Assembly (NCBI GenBank): GCA_937922435.1
Contig: CAKZVT010000023.1
Span: 1 to 64,000 of the forward strand
DNA: 64,000 bases
Source of the DNA: an uncultured Prevotella sp.
Lineage (GTDB): Bacteria > Bacteroidota > Bacteroidia > Bacteroidales > Bacteroidaceae
Direction of reading: 5' to 3'
Shown here: piece after piece, positions 25,725 to 34,143 of the stretch
How the letters are laid out: every line of letters starts with the position of its first letter
How positions within the stretch are numbered: the first letter of the stretch is position 1
Program-made: the position numbers and the translations under genes
Notes under the pieces: generated by a model
What the model was told of the DNA's origin: nothing
What the model saw: only the letters and a program-made list of their open reading frames with translations
The model's database searches: none

Positions 25725-27107
25725 TTATCTGTATTTTTCCAGGAGTATTTTCTCTATTTGCGGCACGTAGTTGTCAAGGTCGCCGGCGCCCAAGACGACA
25801 AGCACCTCGAAGTCGTTGGCCTTCACATATTCCACCACGTTTTCCTTATGGAGCATCGTCTTCTTCACTCCGGGGGCGAGGTTGTCGTAGATTAGCTTCG
25901 ACGTAACGCCCGGTATAGGCTCTTCGCGTGCGGGATATATGTCGCAGAGCACCACCTCGTCGAGCAGGCTCAGGCTCTCGGCGAAGTCCTTGTAGAAGTC
26001 GCGCGTGCGGCTGTACAGGTGGGGCTGGAAGATGGCTGTTATTTTCCTGTCCTTGTAAAGCTCGCGTATGCTCATGGCGCTTTGGCGTATTTCCTTTGGG
26101 TGGTGGGCGTAGTCGCTAAGGAAGACGATGCGCTCCGTCTTTATTTTGAAGTCGAAGCGGCGCTCCACTCCCTTGTAAGTCCTCATGCCATACTTCAGCT
26201 CCTCCACGGTGCATCCGTTGAGCTGGGCCATCGCCATAGCGGCTATGCCGTTCTCGATGTTTACTGGCACGGGCTGGCCGAGGCATATACCGTCGACCCT
26301 TTCAAGGGGCGACACGAAGTCGAACGTTATTTCGCCGTTGTCTATTACGACGTTCTCTGCGTGGAAGTCGCCGCCGTCGCGGCTGTAAGTGTACACCCTC
26401 ACGCCTGGCTGCACGCGCGGTTTCACGTCCAAGCCGGTGTGCATTATGAGTGCGCCGCCGGGCTGTATAAGCTCCGTATAGTGCGCAAAGCTCTCGAGGT
26501 AAGCCTCTTTCGTGCCGTATATGTCGAGATGGTCGGGGTCGGCCGATGTTATTACGCTCATCCAGGGGCGCAGCCAGTGGAACGAGCGGTCGAACTCGTC
26601 GGCCTCGATTACGACGAAGTCGCTCTCCTTGCTCAATATGTAGTTTGACGAGTAGTTCTTGGTTATGCCGCCAAGGAAGGCGTTGCAGTCCACGTGGCTT
26701 TGGTGCATGATGTGCGCGCACATGGCCGACGTGGTGGTCTTGCCGTGCGTCCCGGCCACGCAGAGGCCCTTGTGGGCGCGCGTGAGCATGCCGAGCACAT
26801 GGGCGCGCTTCTCCACATCGAAGCCGTCGGCGCGGAAACGCGCCAGCTCCTTGTGGCTTTCGGGTATTGCCGGTGTGTACACCACGAGCGTGGACGCGCG
26901 GTTGCGGCAGGCGTGGGGAATTTCGTCCACGTTCTCTTCATAATGCAGGAGCATGCCCTCGCGCTCCAGTTGTGCCGTTAGGGCGGACGGAGTCTTGTCG
27001 TAACCGGCCACCACCACGCCCCTGTGAAGGAAGTATCGGGCTATGGCGCTCATGCCTATGCCGCCCGCGCCTATGAAATATACTGCTTTTATGTCGTTCA
27101 GTTCCAT
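25725..27107 (-). CDS. murC: UDP-N-acetylmuramate--L-alanine ligase
   Basis: Adds L-alanine to UDP-MurNAc in the first step of stem-peptide synthesis in the cytosol. The 460-residue Mur ligase has the N-terminal nucleotide-sugar motif FIGAGGIGMSAIA (11-23), the ATP-binding loop GTHGKTTTSAM (119-129), the mid-domain SADPDHLDIYGT and the C-terminal domain with DYAHHPKEI. Length is normal. It is preceded by murG on the same strand, with about 100 bp between, which include AAGTTAAAGG word repeats. Confidence 0.97.
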   Translation of the reverse strand: MELNDIKAVYFIGAGGIGMSAIARYFLHRGVVVAGYDKTPSALTAQLEREGMLLHYEENVDEIPHACRNRASTLVVYTPAIPESHKELARFRADGFDVEKRAHVLGMLTRAHKGLCVAGTHGKTTTSAMCAHIMHQSHVDCNAFLGGITKNYSSNYILSKESDFVVIEADEFDRSFHWLRPWMSVITSADPDHLDIYGTKEAYLESFAHYTELIQPGGALIMHTGLDVKPRVQPGVRVYTYSRDGGDFHAENVVIDNGEITFDFVSPLERVDGICLGQPVPVNIENGIAAMAMAQLNGCTVEELKYGMRTYKGVERRFDFKIKTERIVFLSDYAHHPKEIRQSAMSIRELYKDRKITAIFQPHLYSRTRDFYKDFAESLSLLDEVVLCDIYPAREEPIPGVTSKLIYDNLAPGVKKTMLHKENVVEYVKANDFEVLVVLGAGDLDNYVPQIEKILLEKYR

Positions 27108-27113
27108 TGTAGT

Positions 27114-27210
27114 TTTTTAGAAGTTAAAGGAGTTAAAGGAGTTATCGCTCCCTGCGGTCGCCAAGAAGTTAAAGGCAAATGCCTTACATCCTTGCGGCCA
27201 ATCTCACCTT
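27114..27210. repeat. Word repeats (GAAGTTAAAGGAGTTAAAGG) between murG and murC
   Basis: Tandem AAGTTAAAGG-type words at 27120-27175, followed by pyrimidine words TCTCACCTTCTCACCTTTTC running into the 3' end of murG. Similar words occur at 31065-31110 and 34914-35076. Confidence 0.55.
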
Positions 27211-27211
27211 C

Positions 27212-28339
27212 TCACCTTTTCAATGTCTCACCTTTCATTGCCAGCTCCACCACCTTGTCGGCTATTGTGTCGGCCGAGTCGGGCAGTGCAAGCTTCTTTA
27301 TGTTGGCGGCGAGCGCGGCCAGCCGTGCGTCGTCCTTCACCGTACTGATTGCCAGGCCGATTGCCTCGGCGGGGGCGTCGGCATCCTTCACGTAGAGGGC
27401 GGCGTCCTTGTCGACCAGCGCCATGGCGTTCTTCGTCTGGTGGTCTTCGGCCACGTTGGGCGAGGGCACGAGTATCACGGGCTTGCCTATGAGGCAGAAC
27501 TCTGATATGCTGCTTGCTCCGGCGCGGCTTATTACGAGGTCGGCGGCCTTGTATGCCGCGCCCATGTCGCTGATGAAGTCGGTCACGTGGAGCATGGGCA
27601 GGTCGGTGCGGCCCTTCAGGCGCTCGTTGATTGAGGCGTTGTAGTACTTGCCCGTCTGCCAGATGAACTGCACTCCCGACGCCTTTATGTCGTCCAGATG
27701 CTGCATCACGCTCTCGTTCATCGTCCTTGCGCCGAGGCTTCCGCCCACTATGAGCACTGTCTTCTTGCCTTCGTCAAGCCCGAACGAGCGCAGGGCTTCG
27801 GCCCGTGTCATCTTCGTGTCGAGCAAAGCCTGGCGCACGGGGTTGCCCGTCTTCACTATTTTGTCGGCCGGGAAGAAGCGCTCCATGCCGTCGTAGGCCA
27901 CGCAGATGCAATCTACCTTCTTGGCAAGCAGCTTGTTTGTCACCCCGGCATACGAGTTCTGCTCCTGTATGAGGCAGGGTATGCCGTTCTTGGCGCACTC
28001 GTTCAGCATCGGGCCGCTAGCGTATCCGCCCACTCCCACGGCGGCCATCGGCCTGAAGCGGCGTATTATTTGCTTCGCCATGCGCTGGCTTTTCCATATT
28101 TTGTAAAGCACGGCGAAGTTCTTAAGCATGTTCTTACGGTCGAAGCCGCAGATGGGCAGGCCCACTATTTCGTACCCTGCGGCGGGCACGCGCTGCATCT
28201 CCATGCGGCCGAGCGCACCCACGAAGAGTATGTCGGCATCGGGATGCTTCGCCCGTATGGCGTTGGCTATTGACACGGCCGGGAAGATGTGCCCGCCGGT
28301 ACCGCCTCCGCTGATTATTATCCTTAGTTTTTGTTCCAT
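27212..28339 (-). CDS. murG: UDP-GlcNAc:lipid I GlcNAc transferase
   Basis: Transfers GlcNAc from UDP-GlcNAc to lipid I, making lipid II on the inner face of the cytoplasmic membrane. The GT28 fold is shown by the N-terminal glycine loop SGGGTGGHIFPA (10-21), the conserved GGYASGP stretch, and the C-terminal donor-site motifs GGSLGA and SRAGASSISE. Length (375) is usual. It is the first gene here of the murG-murC-ftsQ-ftsA-ftsZ-yqeY run; ftsW and murD, which usually precede it, are absent from the window. A -7 box lies at 28363-28370. Confidence 0.97.
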   Translation of the reverse strand: MEQKLRIIISGGGTGGHIFPAVSIANAIRAKHPDADILFVGALGRMEMQRVPAAGYEIVGLPICGFDRKNMLKNFAVLYKIWKSQRMAKQIIRRFRPMAAVGVGGYASGPMLNECAKNGIPCLIQEQNSYAGVTNKLLAKKVDCICVAYDGMERFFPADKIVKTGNPVRQALLDTKMTRAEALRSFGLDEGKKTVLIVGGSLGARTMNESVMQHLDDIKASGVQFIWQTGKYYNASINERLKGRTDLPMLHVTDFISDMGAAYKAADLVISRAGASSISEFCLIGKPVILVPSPNVAEDHQTKNAMALVDKDAALYVKDADAPAEAIGLAISTVKDDARLAALAANIKKLALPDSADTIADKVVELAMKGETLKR

Positions 28340-28362
28340 TGGCCTTATACCTTATTATTTGG

Positions 28363-28370
28363 CAAAAGTA
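28363..28370 (-). promoter_or_regulatory. -7 box for the murG operon
   Basis: Reads TACTTTTG on the minus strand, 23 bp before the murG ATG. Its presence fits murG being the first gene of its own transcript. Confidence 0.6.
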
Positions 28371-28497
28371 ATCAAATTTTTTCTTATCCTGCAACTTTGG
28401 GTGATATTTTTCCTGCACACAGGCAAAATAATGACCGATGTCATAAGCGAAGGGTGATAAGCCAAGGGCCGAGAAATTGTTACCCGTCCACAGCTCC

Positions 28498-28706
28498 CCA
28501 ATAACTCCCGGTTATCCCAGTCGTCCTGTCTCAAAAACCAAAAGGCCACCTTTCACATTGTAAAAGACCGTCTTTTACATTGCAAAAGGCCGTCTTTTGC
28601 AGGCCAAAAGGCCGCCTTTTGCAACGCAGACCATAAAACACTGTAAATCAATTGGTTAGAAACAGCACAATTATTCATGAGCACCAGGAGGGCCGGGAGT
28701 TATTGG
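28498..28706. repeat. Inverted repeat flanking a 22-bp array
   Basis: CCAATAACTCCCGG at 28498-28511 is the perfect inverse of CCGGGAGTTATTGG at 28693-28706. Weaker complementarity continues on both sides. The pair encloses the array at 28540-28620 in the murG-korA divergent gap. The rest of that 740-bp gap shows no gene. Confidence 0.7.
28540..28620. repeat. 22-bp-period palindrome array, 4 units, all in one sense
   Basis: Cores at 28541, 28563, 28585 and 28607. Unlike most copies, the four units do not alternate. The core AAAGACCGTCTTT in unit 2 is a perfect palindrome around one central base. Confidence 0.9.
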
Positions 28707-29085
28707 AGGCTTGTGAACGGACAGCCTGCTTCTCGTTTTTCACTTTTCGTTTCCCCCTCAACTTCCATAATGCCACGATGAAACAAAGTGCTTACATTTT
28801 GCAGAAAGAGCACGGCCAAGGTTGTTAAACGCCTTTCCTTATGTCACAATTACACTTAAATAAACATACATTTGTCATCCAACAAACTTGAATTGCGCTG
28901 TTTTGTGTAGAAAAAAAGAATTTTTATCATCAAAACATTTTGATAATTCAATAATCTTTCCGACATTTGCAAAATAATCACATTCAAGCCTCCACGGCGC
29001 GGCGGAGCGGCCTTGCATGCCCCGTAGCGGCGCGGAAGGGTTACAAAATGAAAGCACAAACAAGCGAATGTAAAAACACTTGATT

Positions 29086-30936
29086 ATGGCAGAAGAATTG
29101 GAAGTAAAGCAATTGGACGATGTCGTAGTACGCTTTTCAGGCGACTCCGGCGACGGAATGCAGTTGGCCGGCAACATCTTTTCAACGGTCTCGGCCACAG
29201 TGGGCAACGGCATATCGACGTTTCCCGACTATCCGGCCGACATCCGCGCGCCGCAAGGCTCGCTCACGGGCGTATCAGGATTCCAGGTACACATCGCCAG
29301 CGGCCGCGCCTACACGCCCGGCGACAAGTGCGACGTGCTCGTGGCAATGAACGCCGCAGCGCTGAAGACACAGTACAGGTTCGCCAAGCCGCAGGCGACA
29401 ATCATCATCGACACCGACAGCTTCGGGCCGAAAGACCTTGAGAAGGCGCAGTTCAAGACACCTGACTACCTCGCGGAAATGGGCATCGACACAGACCGCG
29501 TAGTAGCCTGCCCCATCACGCAGATGGTGAAAGACTGCCTCGCCGACAGCGGAATGGACAACAAGGCCGTGCTGAAGTGCCGCAACATGTTCGCACTCGG
29601 CATAGTTTGCTGGCTGTTCAACCGCGACATCAGCTTCGTCGAGACATTCCTGCGCGAGAAGTTCGACAAGAAACCGGCCGTTGCCGAAGCCAACATCAAG
29701 GTAGTAAACGCCGGTTACGACTACGGACACAACGTACACGCCAGCGTACCGGCTACATACCGCATAGAATCAAAGAACAAGGTGAAGGGCCGCTACATGG
29801 ACATCACCGGCAACAAGGCCACAGCATACGGCCTCATAGCAGCCGCCGAGAAGGCCGGACTGAAGCTCTACCTCGGCTCATACCCCATCACCCCGGCCAC
29901 CGACATACTGCACGAGCTGGCCAAGCACAAGTCGCTCGGAGTGGTGACGGTGCAGTGCGAGGACGAAATATCGGGCTGCGCCAGCGCCATAGGGGCGTCG
30001 TTCGCAGGCGCGCTGGCCGCCACGTCGACGTCAGGCCCTGGCATCTGCCTCAAGTCGGAGGCAATGAACCTCGCCGTAATCGACGAGCTGCCGCTCGTGG
30101 TTATCGACGTGCAGCGCGGCGGACCGTCAACCGGACTGCCCACAAAGAGCGAGCAGACCGACCTGCTGCAAGCCCTCTTCGGCCGCAACGGAGAGTCGCC
30201 CATGCCCGTAATTGCCGCCACAAGCCCCACAAACTGCTTCGACGCGGTGTATAAGGCGGCTAAAATCGCGCTCGAACACCTGACCCCCGTAGTGCTGCTT
30301 ACCGACGCGTTCGTAGCCAACGGCTCGGCCGCATGGAAGCTGCCGAGCATCGACGAACTGCCGGACATCCATCCGCACTACGCCACTCCCGAACAGAAAG
30401 GGCACTACACGCCGTACCAGCGCGACCCGGAGACCGGCGCACGCTACTGGGCCGTGCCCGGACAGGAGGGATATGAGCACATACTGGGCGGTCTCGAGAA
30501 GGACGGCAACACCGGAGCCATATCCACCGACCCGGAGAACCACGATAAGATGTGCCGCCTGCGCGCGTTAAAGGTATTCAAAATACCAGTGCCCGACGTC
30601 GAGGTTCTCGGCGACGCCGACGACGCCGACCTGCTCATCGTGGGCTTCGGAGGCACGTTCGGCCACCTCTATTCGGCCATGACGGCCATGCGCGAGGCAG
30701 GACACAAGGTGGCTTTGGCGCACTTCAGCTACATCAACCCTCTGCCGAAGAACACCGCCCACGTGCTGACCAAGTACAAGAAGGTGGTCGTAGCCGAGCA
30801 GAACCTCGGCCAGTTCGCCGGCTACCTGCGCATGAAAATCGACGACTTCGCCCCATACCAGTTCAACCAAGTAAAGGGTCAGCCCTTCGTTGTGGAAGAA
30901 CTTGTAAAGGCGTTCACTAAGATAATTAAGAGTTAA
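29086..30936 (+). CDS. korA: 2-oxoglutarate (2-oxoacid):ferredoxin oxidoreductase, alpha subunit (gamma-alpha fusion)
   Basis: With KorB it oxidatively decarboxylates 2-oxoglutarate to succinyl-CoA with ferredoxin as electron acceptor; the reverse reaction fixes CO2 reductively. The 616-residue protein has an N-terminal gamma domain (about 10-190; RFSGDSGDGMQLAGNIFS, PDYPADIRAPQGSLTGVSGFQ) fused to the alpha domain (from about 230; YPITPATDILHELAKH, GASFAGALAATSTSGPGI, QRGGPSTGLPTKSEQTDL). The ATG at 29086 is chosen over an in-frame TTG two codons earlier. KorB follows 184 bp downstream. 2-Oxoglutarate as substrate is inferred from the subunit layout. Confidence 0.95.
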   Translation: MAEELEVKQLDDVVVRFSGDSGDGMQLAGNIFSTVSATVGNGISTFPDYPADIRAPQGSLTGVSGFQVHIASGRAYTPGDKCDVLVAMNAAALKTQYRFAKPQATIIIDTDSFGPKDLEKAQFKTPDYLAEMGIDTDRVVACPITQMVKDCLADSGMDNKAVLKCRNMFALGIVCWLFNRDISFVETFLREKFDKKPAVAEANIKVVNAGYDYGHNVHASVPATYRIESKNKVKGRYMDITGNKATAYGLIAAAEKAGLKLYLGSYPITPATDILHELAKHKSLGVVTVQCEDEISGCASAIGASFAGALAATSTSGPGICLKSEAMNLAVIDELPLVVIDVQRGGPSTGLPTKSEQTDLLQALFGRNGESPMPVIAATSPTNCFDAVYKAAKIALEHLTPVVLLTDAFVANGSAAWKLPSIDELPDIHPHYATPEQKGHYTPYQRDPETGARYWAVPGQEGYEHILGGLEKDGNTGAISTDPENHDKMCRLRALKVFKIPVPDVEVLGDADDADLLIVGFGGTFGHLYSAMTAMREAGHKVALAHFSYINPLPKNTAHVLTKYKKVVVAEQNLGQFAGYLRMKIDDFAPYQFNQVKGQPFVVEELVKAFTKIIKS

Positions 30937-30942
30937 GAGTTT

Positions 30943-31112
30943 AATCAGAAGTAAAGGAGAGAAGGAGTAAAGGAGTAAGTAGAAGTGACTTGAAAGTTCA
31001 GTAGCGGCTTATTTGGCCCATTAGGCTCATCGGCCCCATGGCAAAGAGCAACCGACAAAGGTGTTGCTTTTAGCTTTCTTAACTCCATTAACTTCCTTAA
31101 CTTCCCAAAACA
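30943..31112. repeat. Word repeats between korA and korB
   Basis: GTAAAGGAGAGAAGGAGTAAAGG words at 30950-30990 and AACTCCATTAACTTCCTTAACTTCC words at 31080-31110 flank about 90 bp that include GGCTTATTTGGCCCATTAGG. The outer parts are roughly inverse in character. The same word families occur at 1589-1746 and 34914-35076. Confidence 0.55.
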
Positions 31113-31120
31113 CATAAGCA

Positions 31121-32125
31121 ATGAGTTACACTGCGCAAGACTATAAGAAGGGACAACCGCGCTGGTGTCCCGGTTGCGGAGACCATTTCTTCCTGGCATC
31201 TCTGCACAAGGCGATGGCGGAAATAGGCGTTCCGCCTTATCAGACAGCCGTAATCTCTGGCATAGGCTGCTCAAGCCGTCTGCCGTATTACGTCAGCACG
31301 TATGCCATGCAGACCATCCACGGACGCGCCGCGGCCATCGCCACGGGCGCGAAAGTAGCCAACCCCGACCTCGCCATCTGGCAAATCAGCGGAGACGGAG
31401 ACGGCCTCGCCATCGGCGGAAACCACTTCATACACGCCATGAGGCGCAACATCGACATCAACATCGTGCTGCTCAACAACCGCATCTACGGCCTTACGAA
31501 AGGCCAGTACTCGCCTACGTCGCCGCGCGGCTTCGTCAGCAAGTCGTCGCCTTACGGCACAGTGGAAGACCCCTTCCTGCCTGCCGAGCTGTGCTTTGGC
31601 GCAAGGGGGCACTTCTTCGCACGCGCCGTAGCCACCGATGCAGAAGGAACGGTCGACATACTGAAGGCCGCCTACCACCACAAGGGCGCTTCGGTATGCG
31701 AGATTTTGCAGAACTGCGTCATCTTCAACAACGGCTGCTACGACTCCGTCTACAAGAAGGAAGGCCGCGCGAAGAACGCCATCTACGTGCGCCACGGCCA
31801 GCCTTTGGTGTTCGGAGAAGACAACGAGTACGGCCTTATGCAGGAAGGCTTCGGCCTGAAGGTGGTTAAAATCGGCGAGAACGGCGTGACACTGGACGAC
31901 ATCCTCGTACACGACGCTCACTGCCAGGACAACACCCTGCAACTGAAACTCGCCATGATGGACAATGAGCACGGCTTCCCCGTAGCCTTGGGTGTCATCC
32001 GCGACGTGGAAGCGCCGACCTACGAGACCGCCGTACACGAGCAAATAGAGGAGGTGAAGGGAAAGAAGAAGTACCACAACTTCGCCGAACTGCTTGAGAC
32101 GAACGACACGTGGGAAGTGAAGTAA
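31121..32125 (+). CDS. korB: 2-oxoglutarate (2-oxoacid):ferredoxin oxidoreductase, beta subunit
   Basis: The thiamine-diphosphate-binding subunit of the KorAB complex. The 334 residues carry the CPGCGDH motif (16-22), the GIGCSSR cluster/TPP motif (48-54), and the TPP-binding stretch GDGDGLAIGGNHFIHAMRR followed by NN at 119-120 (the GDG-(X)n-NN rule). Length is typical of the two-subunit form. It ends 4 bp before a 28-bp-arm palindromic terminator shared with the convergent M20 hydrolase gene. Confidence 0.96.
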   Translation: MSYTAQDYKKGQPRWCPGCGDHFFLASLHKAMAEIGVPPYQTAVISGIGCSSRLPYYVSTYAMQTIHGRAAAIATGAKVANPDLAIWQISGDGDGLAIGGNHFIHAMRRNIDINIVLLNNRIYGLTKGQYSPTSPRGFVSKSSPYGTVEDPFLPAELCFGARGHFFARAVATDAEGTVDILKAAYHHKGASVCEILQNCVIFNNGCYDSVYKKEGRAKNAIYVRHGQPLVFGEDNEYGLMQEGFGLKVVKIGENGVTLDDILVHDAHCQDNTLQLKLAMMDNEHGFPVALGVIRDVEAPTYETAVHEQIEEVKGKKKYHNFAELLETNDTWEVK

Positions 32126-32128
32126 CAG

Positions 32129-32188
32129 TATATGTTGAAACAATAAGGGGTCGCCGAAATCGGCGACCCCTTATTGTTTCAACATATA
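32129..32188. terminator. Bidirectional terminator with 28-bp perfect stem
   Basis: Left arm 32129-32156, loop AAAT, right arm 32161-32188, with no mismatch. The GC core GGGGTCGCCG / CGGCGACCCC is flanked by AACAATAA / TTATTGTT, so both strands end in T-rich tails. The right arm contains the stop and last codons of the M20 gene. Confidence 0.92.
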
Positions 32189-33240
32189 CATTGCCCGTCA
32201 AGCAACTTGATGTACGTCTTTATTGCCTCGTCTATTTCCTTAATGCAGACGAACTCGTCGGCTGAATGCGAACGACAAGACTCTCCCGGCCCGAGCTTCA
32301 GCGACGGGAAGGGCATCAGGGCCTGGTCGGAAAGCGTGGGCGAACCGAACGGCATCATGCCCATAGCGACGCAACGGCGCACCAAAGGGCTGTCCGTCGC
32401 AATACTGGAGGACGACAGGCGGAAGGAGCGAGCATGCAGTTCGCTCTTCATCTTGGACTTAAGAAACTCGAAAACGTCCTCGTTCCGATAATGTTCATTA
32501 GTCCTTATGTCGATTGTGAAGCGGCATTCGTCGGGCACGACGTTGTGCTGCGTGCCCGCGCCGATTATGGTGACGGTAGCCAACGTAGGGCCAAGCAGGG
32601 GGCTTACCTTGTCGAAACGGTACGAGCGCAGCCACCCGATGTCGTCCAGAGCGGCATATATGGCGTTGACGCCCTCGCCCCTCGCGGCATGGCCCGAGCG
32701 TCCGCGAGCCACGGCGTCGACCACCATCAGCCCCTTTTCGGCCACCGCAGGCTGCATGCCCGTAGGCTCGCCGACGATTGCCAGGTCTACTTCCGGCAGC
32801 AGGGGCAGGGCGCGGCTGATGCCGTTTTGCCCCGAAACCTCCTCTTCGGCCGATGCCAAATAGACAATATTGTACGGCTGCACGGACTGCGAAAGGTGGC
32901 GGAACGCCTGCATCAAGGCCACCAGTCCGCCGCCGCAGTCGTTGCTGCCGAGGCCGTAAAGGCGGCCGTCCACGATGTCGGGCGAGAACGGGTCGCGCGT
33001 CCACGAGCCGACGGGCTTCACCGTGTCGATGTGGGCGTTGAGCAGCAACATGGGTTTACCTTCGTCATAATGCGGACTTGCCGCCCACACGTTGTTGCCT
33101 TCGCGCCGCGGCTCGAAGCCGTAAAGGCGCAGCTCGTCCTCGACAATCAAGGCCGCGGCGGTCTCGTCACGGCTCACCGAAGGCGTGGCTATGAGCCGAC
33201 GGAGCAGGCCGACGGCATGGTCTGTATATTCGTTTTGCAT
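32179..33240 (-). CDS. M20-family metallohydrolase (ArgE/DapE type)
   Basis: A zinc-dependent deacylase of 353 residues. Metal ligands are visible as His70 and Asp72 (LNAHIDTVKP), Asp101 (GSNDCGGG) and the Glu pair near 132-133 (ASAEEEVSG). In Bacteroidetes, close relatives remove the N-acetyl or N-succinyl group in arginine synthesis (ArgE, including N-succinylcitrulline desuccinylase), but no other arg gene is in this window, so the substrate is open. The start at 33240 is preferred because a -7 box at 33254-33261 lies directly before it; 33249 is the alternative. Its last codons lie in the terminator stem. Confidence 0.85.
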   Translation of the reverse strand: MQNEYTDHAVGLLRRLIATPSVSRDETAAALIVEDELRLYGFEPRREGNNVWAASPHYDEGKPMLLLNAHIDTVKPVGSWTRDPFSPDIVDGRLYGLGSNDCGGGLVALMQAFRHLSQSVQPYNIVYLASAEEEVSGQNGISRALPLLPEVDLAIVGEPTGMQPAVAEKGLMVVDAVARGRSGHAARGEGVNAIYAALDDIGWLRSYRFDKVSPLLGPTLATVTIIGAGTQHNVVPDECRFTIDIRTNEHYRNEDVFEFLKSKMKSELHARSFRLSSSSIATDSPLVRRCVAMGMMPFGSPTLSDQALMPFPSLKLGPGESCRSHSADEFVCIKEIDEAIKTYIKLLDGQCIC

Positions 33241-33253
33241 CGTAATCATGTGG

Positions 33254-33261
33254 CAAAGATA
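33254..33261 (-). promoter_or_regulatory. -7 box at the M20 hydrolase start
   Basis: Reads TATCTTTG on the minus strand and ends only 4 bp before the ATG at 33249 and 13 bp before that at 33240. It implies a leaderless or nearly leaderless mRNA. Confidence 0.5.
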
Positions 33262-33263
33262 GC

Positions 33264-33324
33264 GATTTTTCATGTAGTTAAAGCGGCTATAGATGTACAC
33301 AACCTCTTTAACTACATGAAAAAT
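33264..33324. promoter_or_regulatory. 20-bp perfect inverted repeat over the M20 promoter
   Basis: GATTTTTCATGTAGTTAAAG (33264-33283) and its exact inverse (33305-33324) are separated by 21 bp. The first arm covers the expected -33 region of the M20 promoter. Candidate operator, or a hairpin element. Confidence 0.65.
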
Positions 33325-33346
33325 CCTTATATAACGTTAATTTTTC

Positions 33347-33354
33347 GGGGGGGG
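33347..33354. promoter_or_regulatory. Run of eight G upstream of a promoter
   Basis: A G8 tract lies 15 bp before the -7 box (TATATTTG, 33370-33377) of the lipoprotein gene at 33463, within the spacer or -33 region. Confidence 0.55.
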
Positions 33355-33369
33355 TAAACGTAAAAAGGC

Positions 33370-33377
33370 TATATTTG
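33370..33377 (+). promoter_or_regulatory. -7 box for the lipoprotein gene at 33463
   Basis: TATATTTG matches TAnnTTTG and predicts a leader of about 80 nt. Confidence 0.6.
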
Positions 33378-33462
33378 TAACGCTTTTCCGGCAGCGGCCG
33401 TTCCCTTTGGGGACATCAGCAAGTGTAAACTTTTTGTATAACCTTAATAAAAACAAAACGTT

Positions 33463-34089
33463 ATGTTAAAGAAATCAAGAGTTATTTTGTTGGCCCTCGC
33501 GGCCTTGGTGATGACGTCGTGCGGCGACGTAGCGTCCAAACTCGGCGGCATGAAGACTGATTCGCCGGAGGTTTTCGAGAAGGCAAAGGAACTGGCCAAG
33601 TCGCAGTTTGACGCCTCGAAGTGGAAAATCGTATCGGTAGACTGGAGCGAAGGCATCGGCGACGACGAGCTTACGGGCAAGGTATCGTCAATACGCTTCT
33701 ACATGATTGACAAGGACGGCAAGGCGTGGCAGCAGACTTTCATCGCCCAGCTCGGATGGAAAGCCGGCGACCTTGACGACACCAGCTTCGCCAAGGGCGA
33801 CAAGTACGACGACCCGAAGGAGTATCCCGCGCTCGACCTTGACAAGTTTGACGCGGCGAAGTACACCAAAATCATAGAAGACGCGAAAGCTCTCATACCG
33901 AAGGGGTACACGTTCAAGTCGGTTGACAGCTTCTCGATGAACACTTACGACAAAGTTCCGATGGAACTGGTGCTCAACGTCGTAGAGGAAGGCAACGAGA
34001 CAGTGTCAAACGCCGGGAAGACATCAATCGTGTTCTACGAGCTTAACTATGCCGTTGACGACAGCGGCAAGGTAACCCTGAAGGAATAA
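33463..34089 (+). CDS. Hypothetical lipoprotein, 208 residues
   Basis: The N-terminus is a lipoprotein signal (LLALAALVMTSCGDV, Cys about 20). The mature part is strongly acidic/lysine-rich, with mixed alpha/beta character, and has a repeated DKDGK / DDSGK type of turn. I recognise no family. It is a single gene on the plus strand with its own -7 box. It converges on the DUF4294 gene across a short 22-bp array. Location in a membrane facing the periplasm is inferred from the lipobox only. Confidence 0.82.
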   Translation: MLKKSRVILLALAALVMTSCGDVASKLGGMKTDSPEVFEKAKELAKSQFDASKWKIVSVDWSEGIGDDELTGKVSSIRFYMIDKDGKAWQQTFIAQLGWKAGDLDDTSFAKGDKYDDPKEYPALDLDKFDAAKYTKIIEDAKALIPKGYTFKSVDSFSMNTYDKVPMELVLNVVEEGNETVSNAGKTSIVFYELNYAVDDSGKVTLKE

Positions 34090-34143
34090 GTCAAGACACG
34101 GTTGCCAGCCTGCGGCGCAACGCACTGGCATCCAGCACATTGC

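Noticed and set aside
29080..29085. TTG start of korA
   Set aside because: An ATG two codons downstream gives the standard start MAEELEVKQ.
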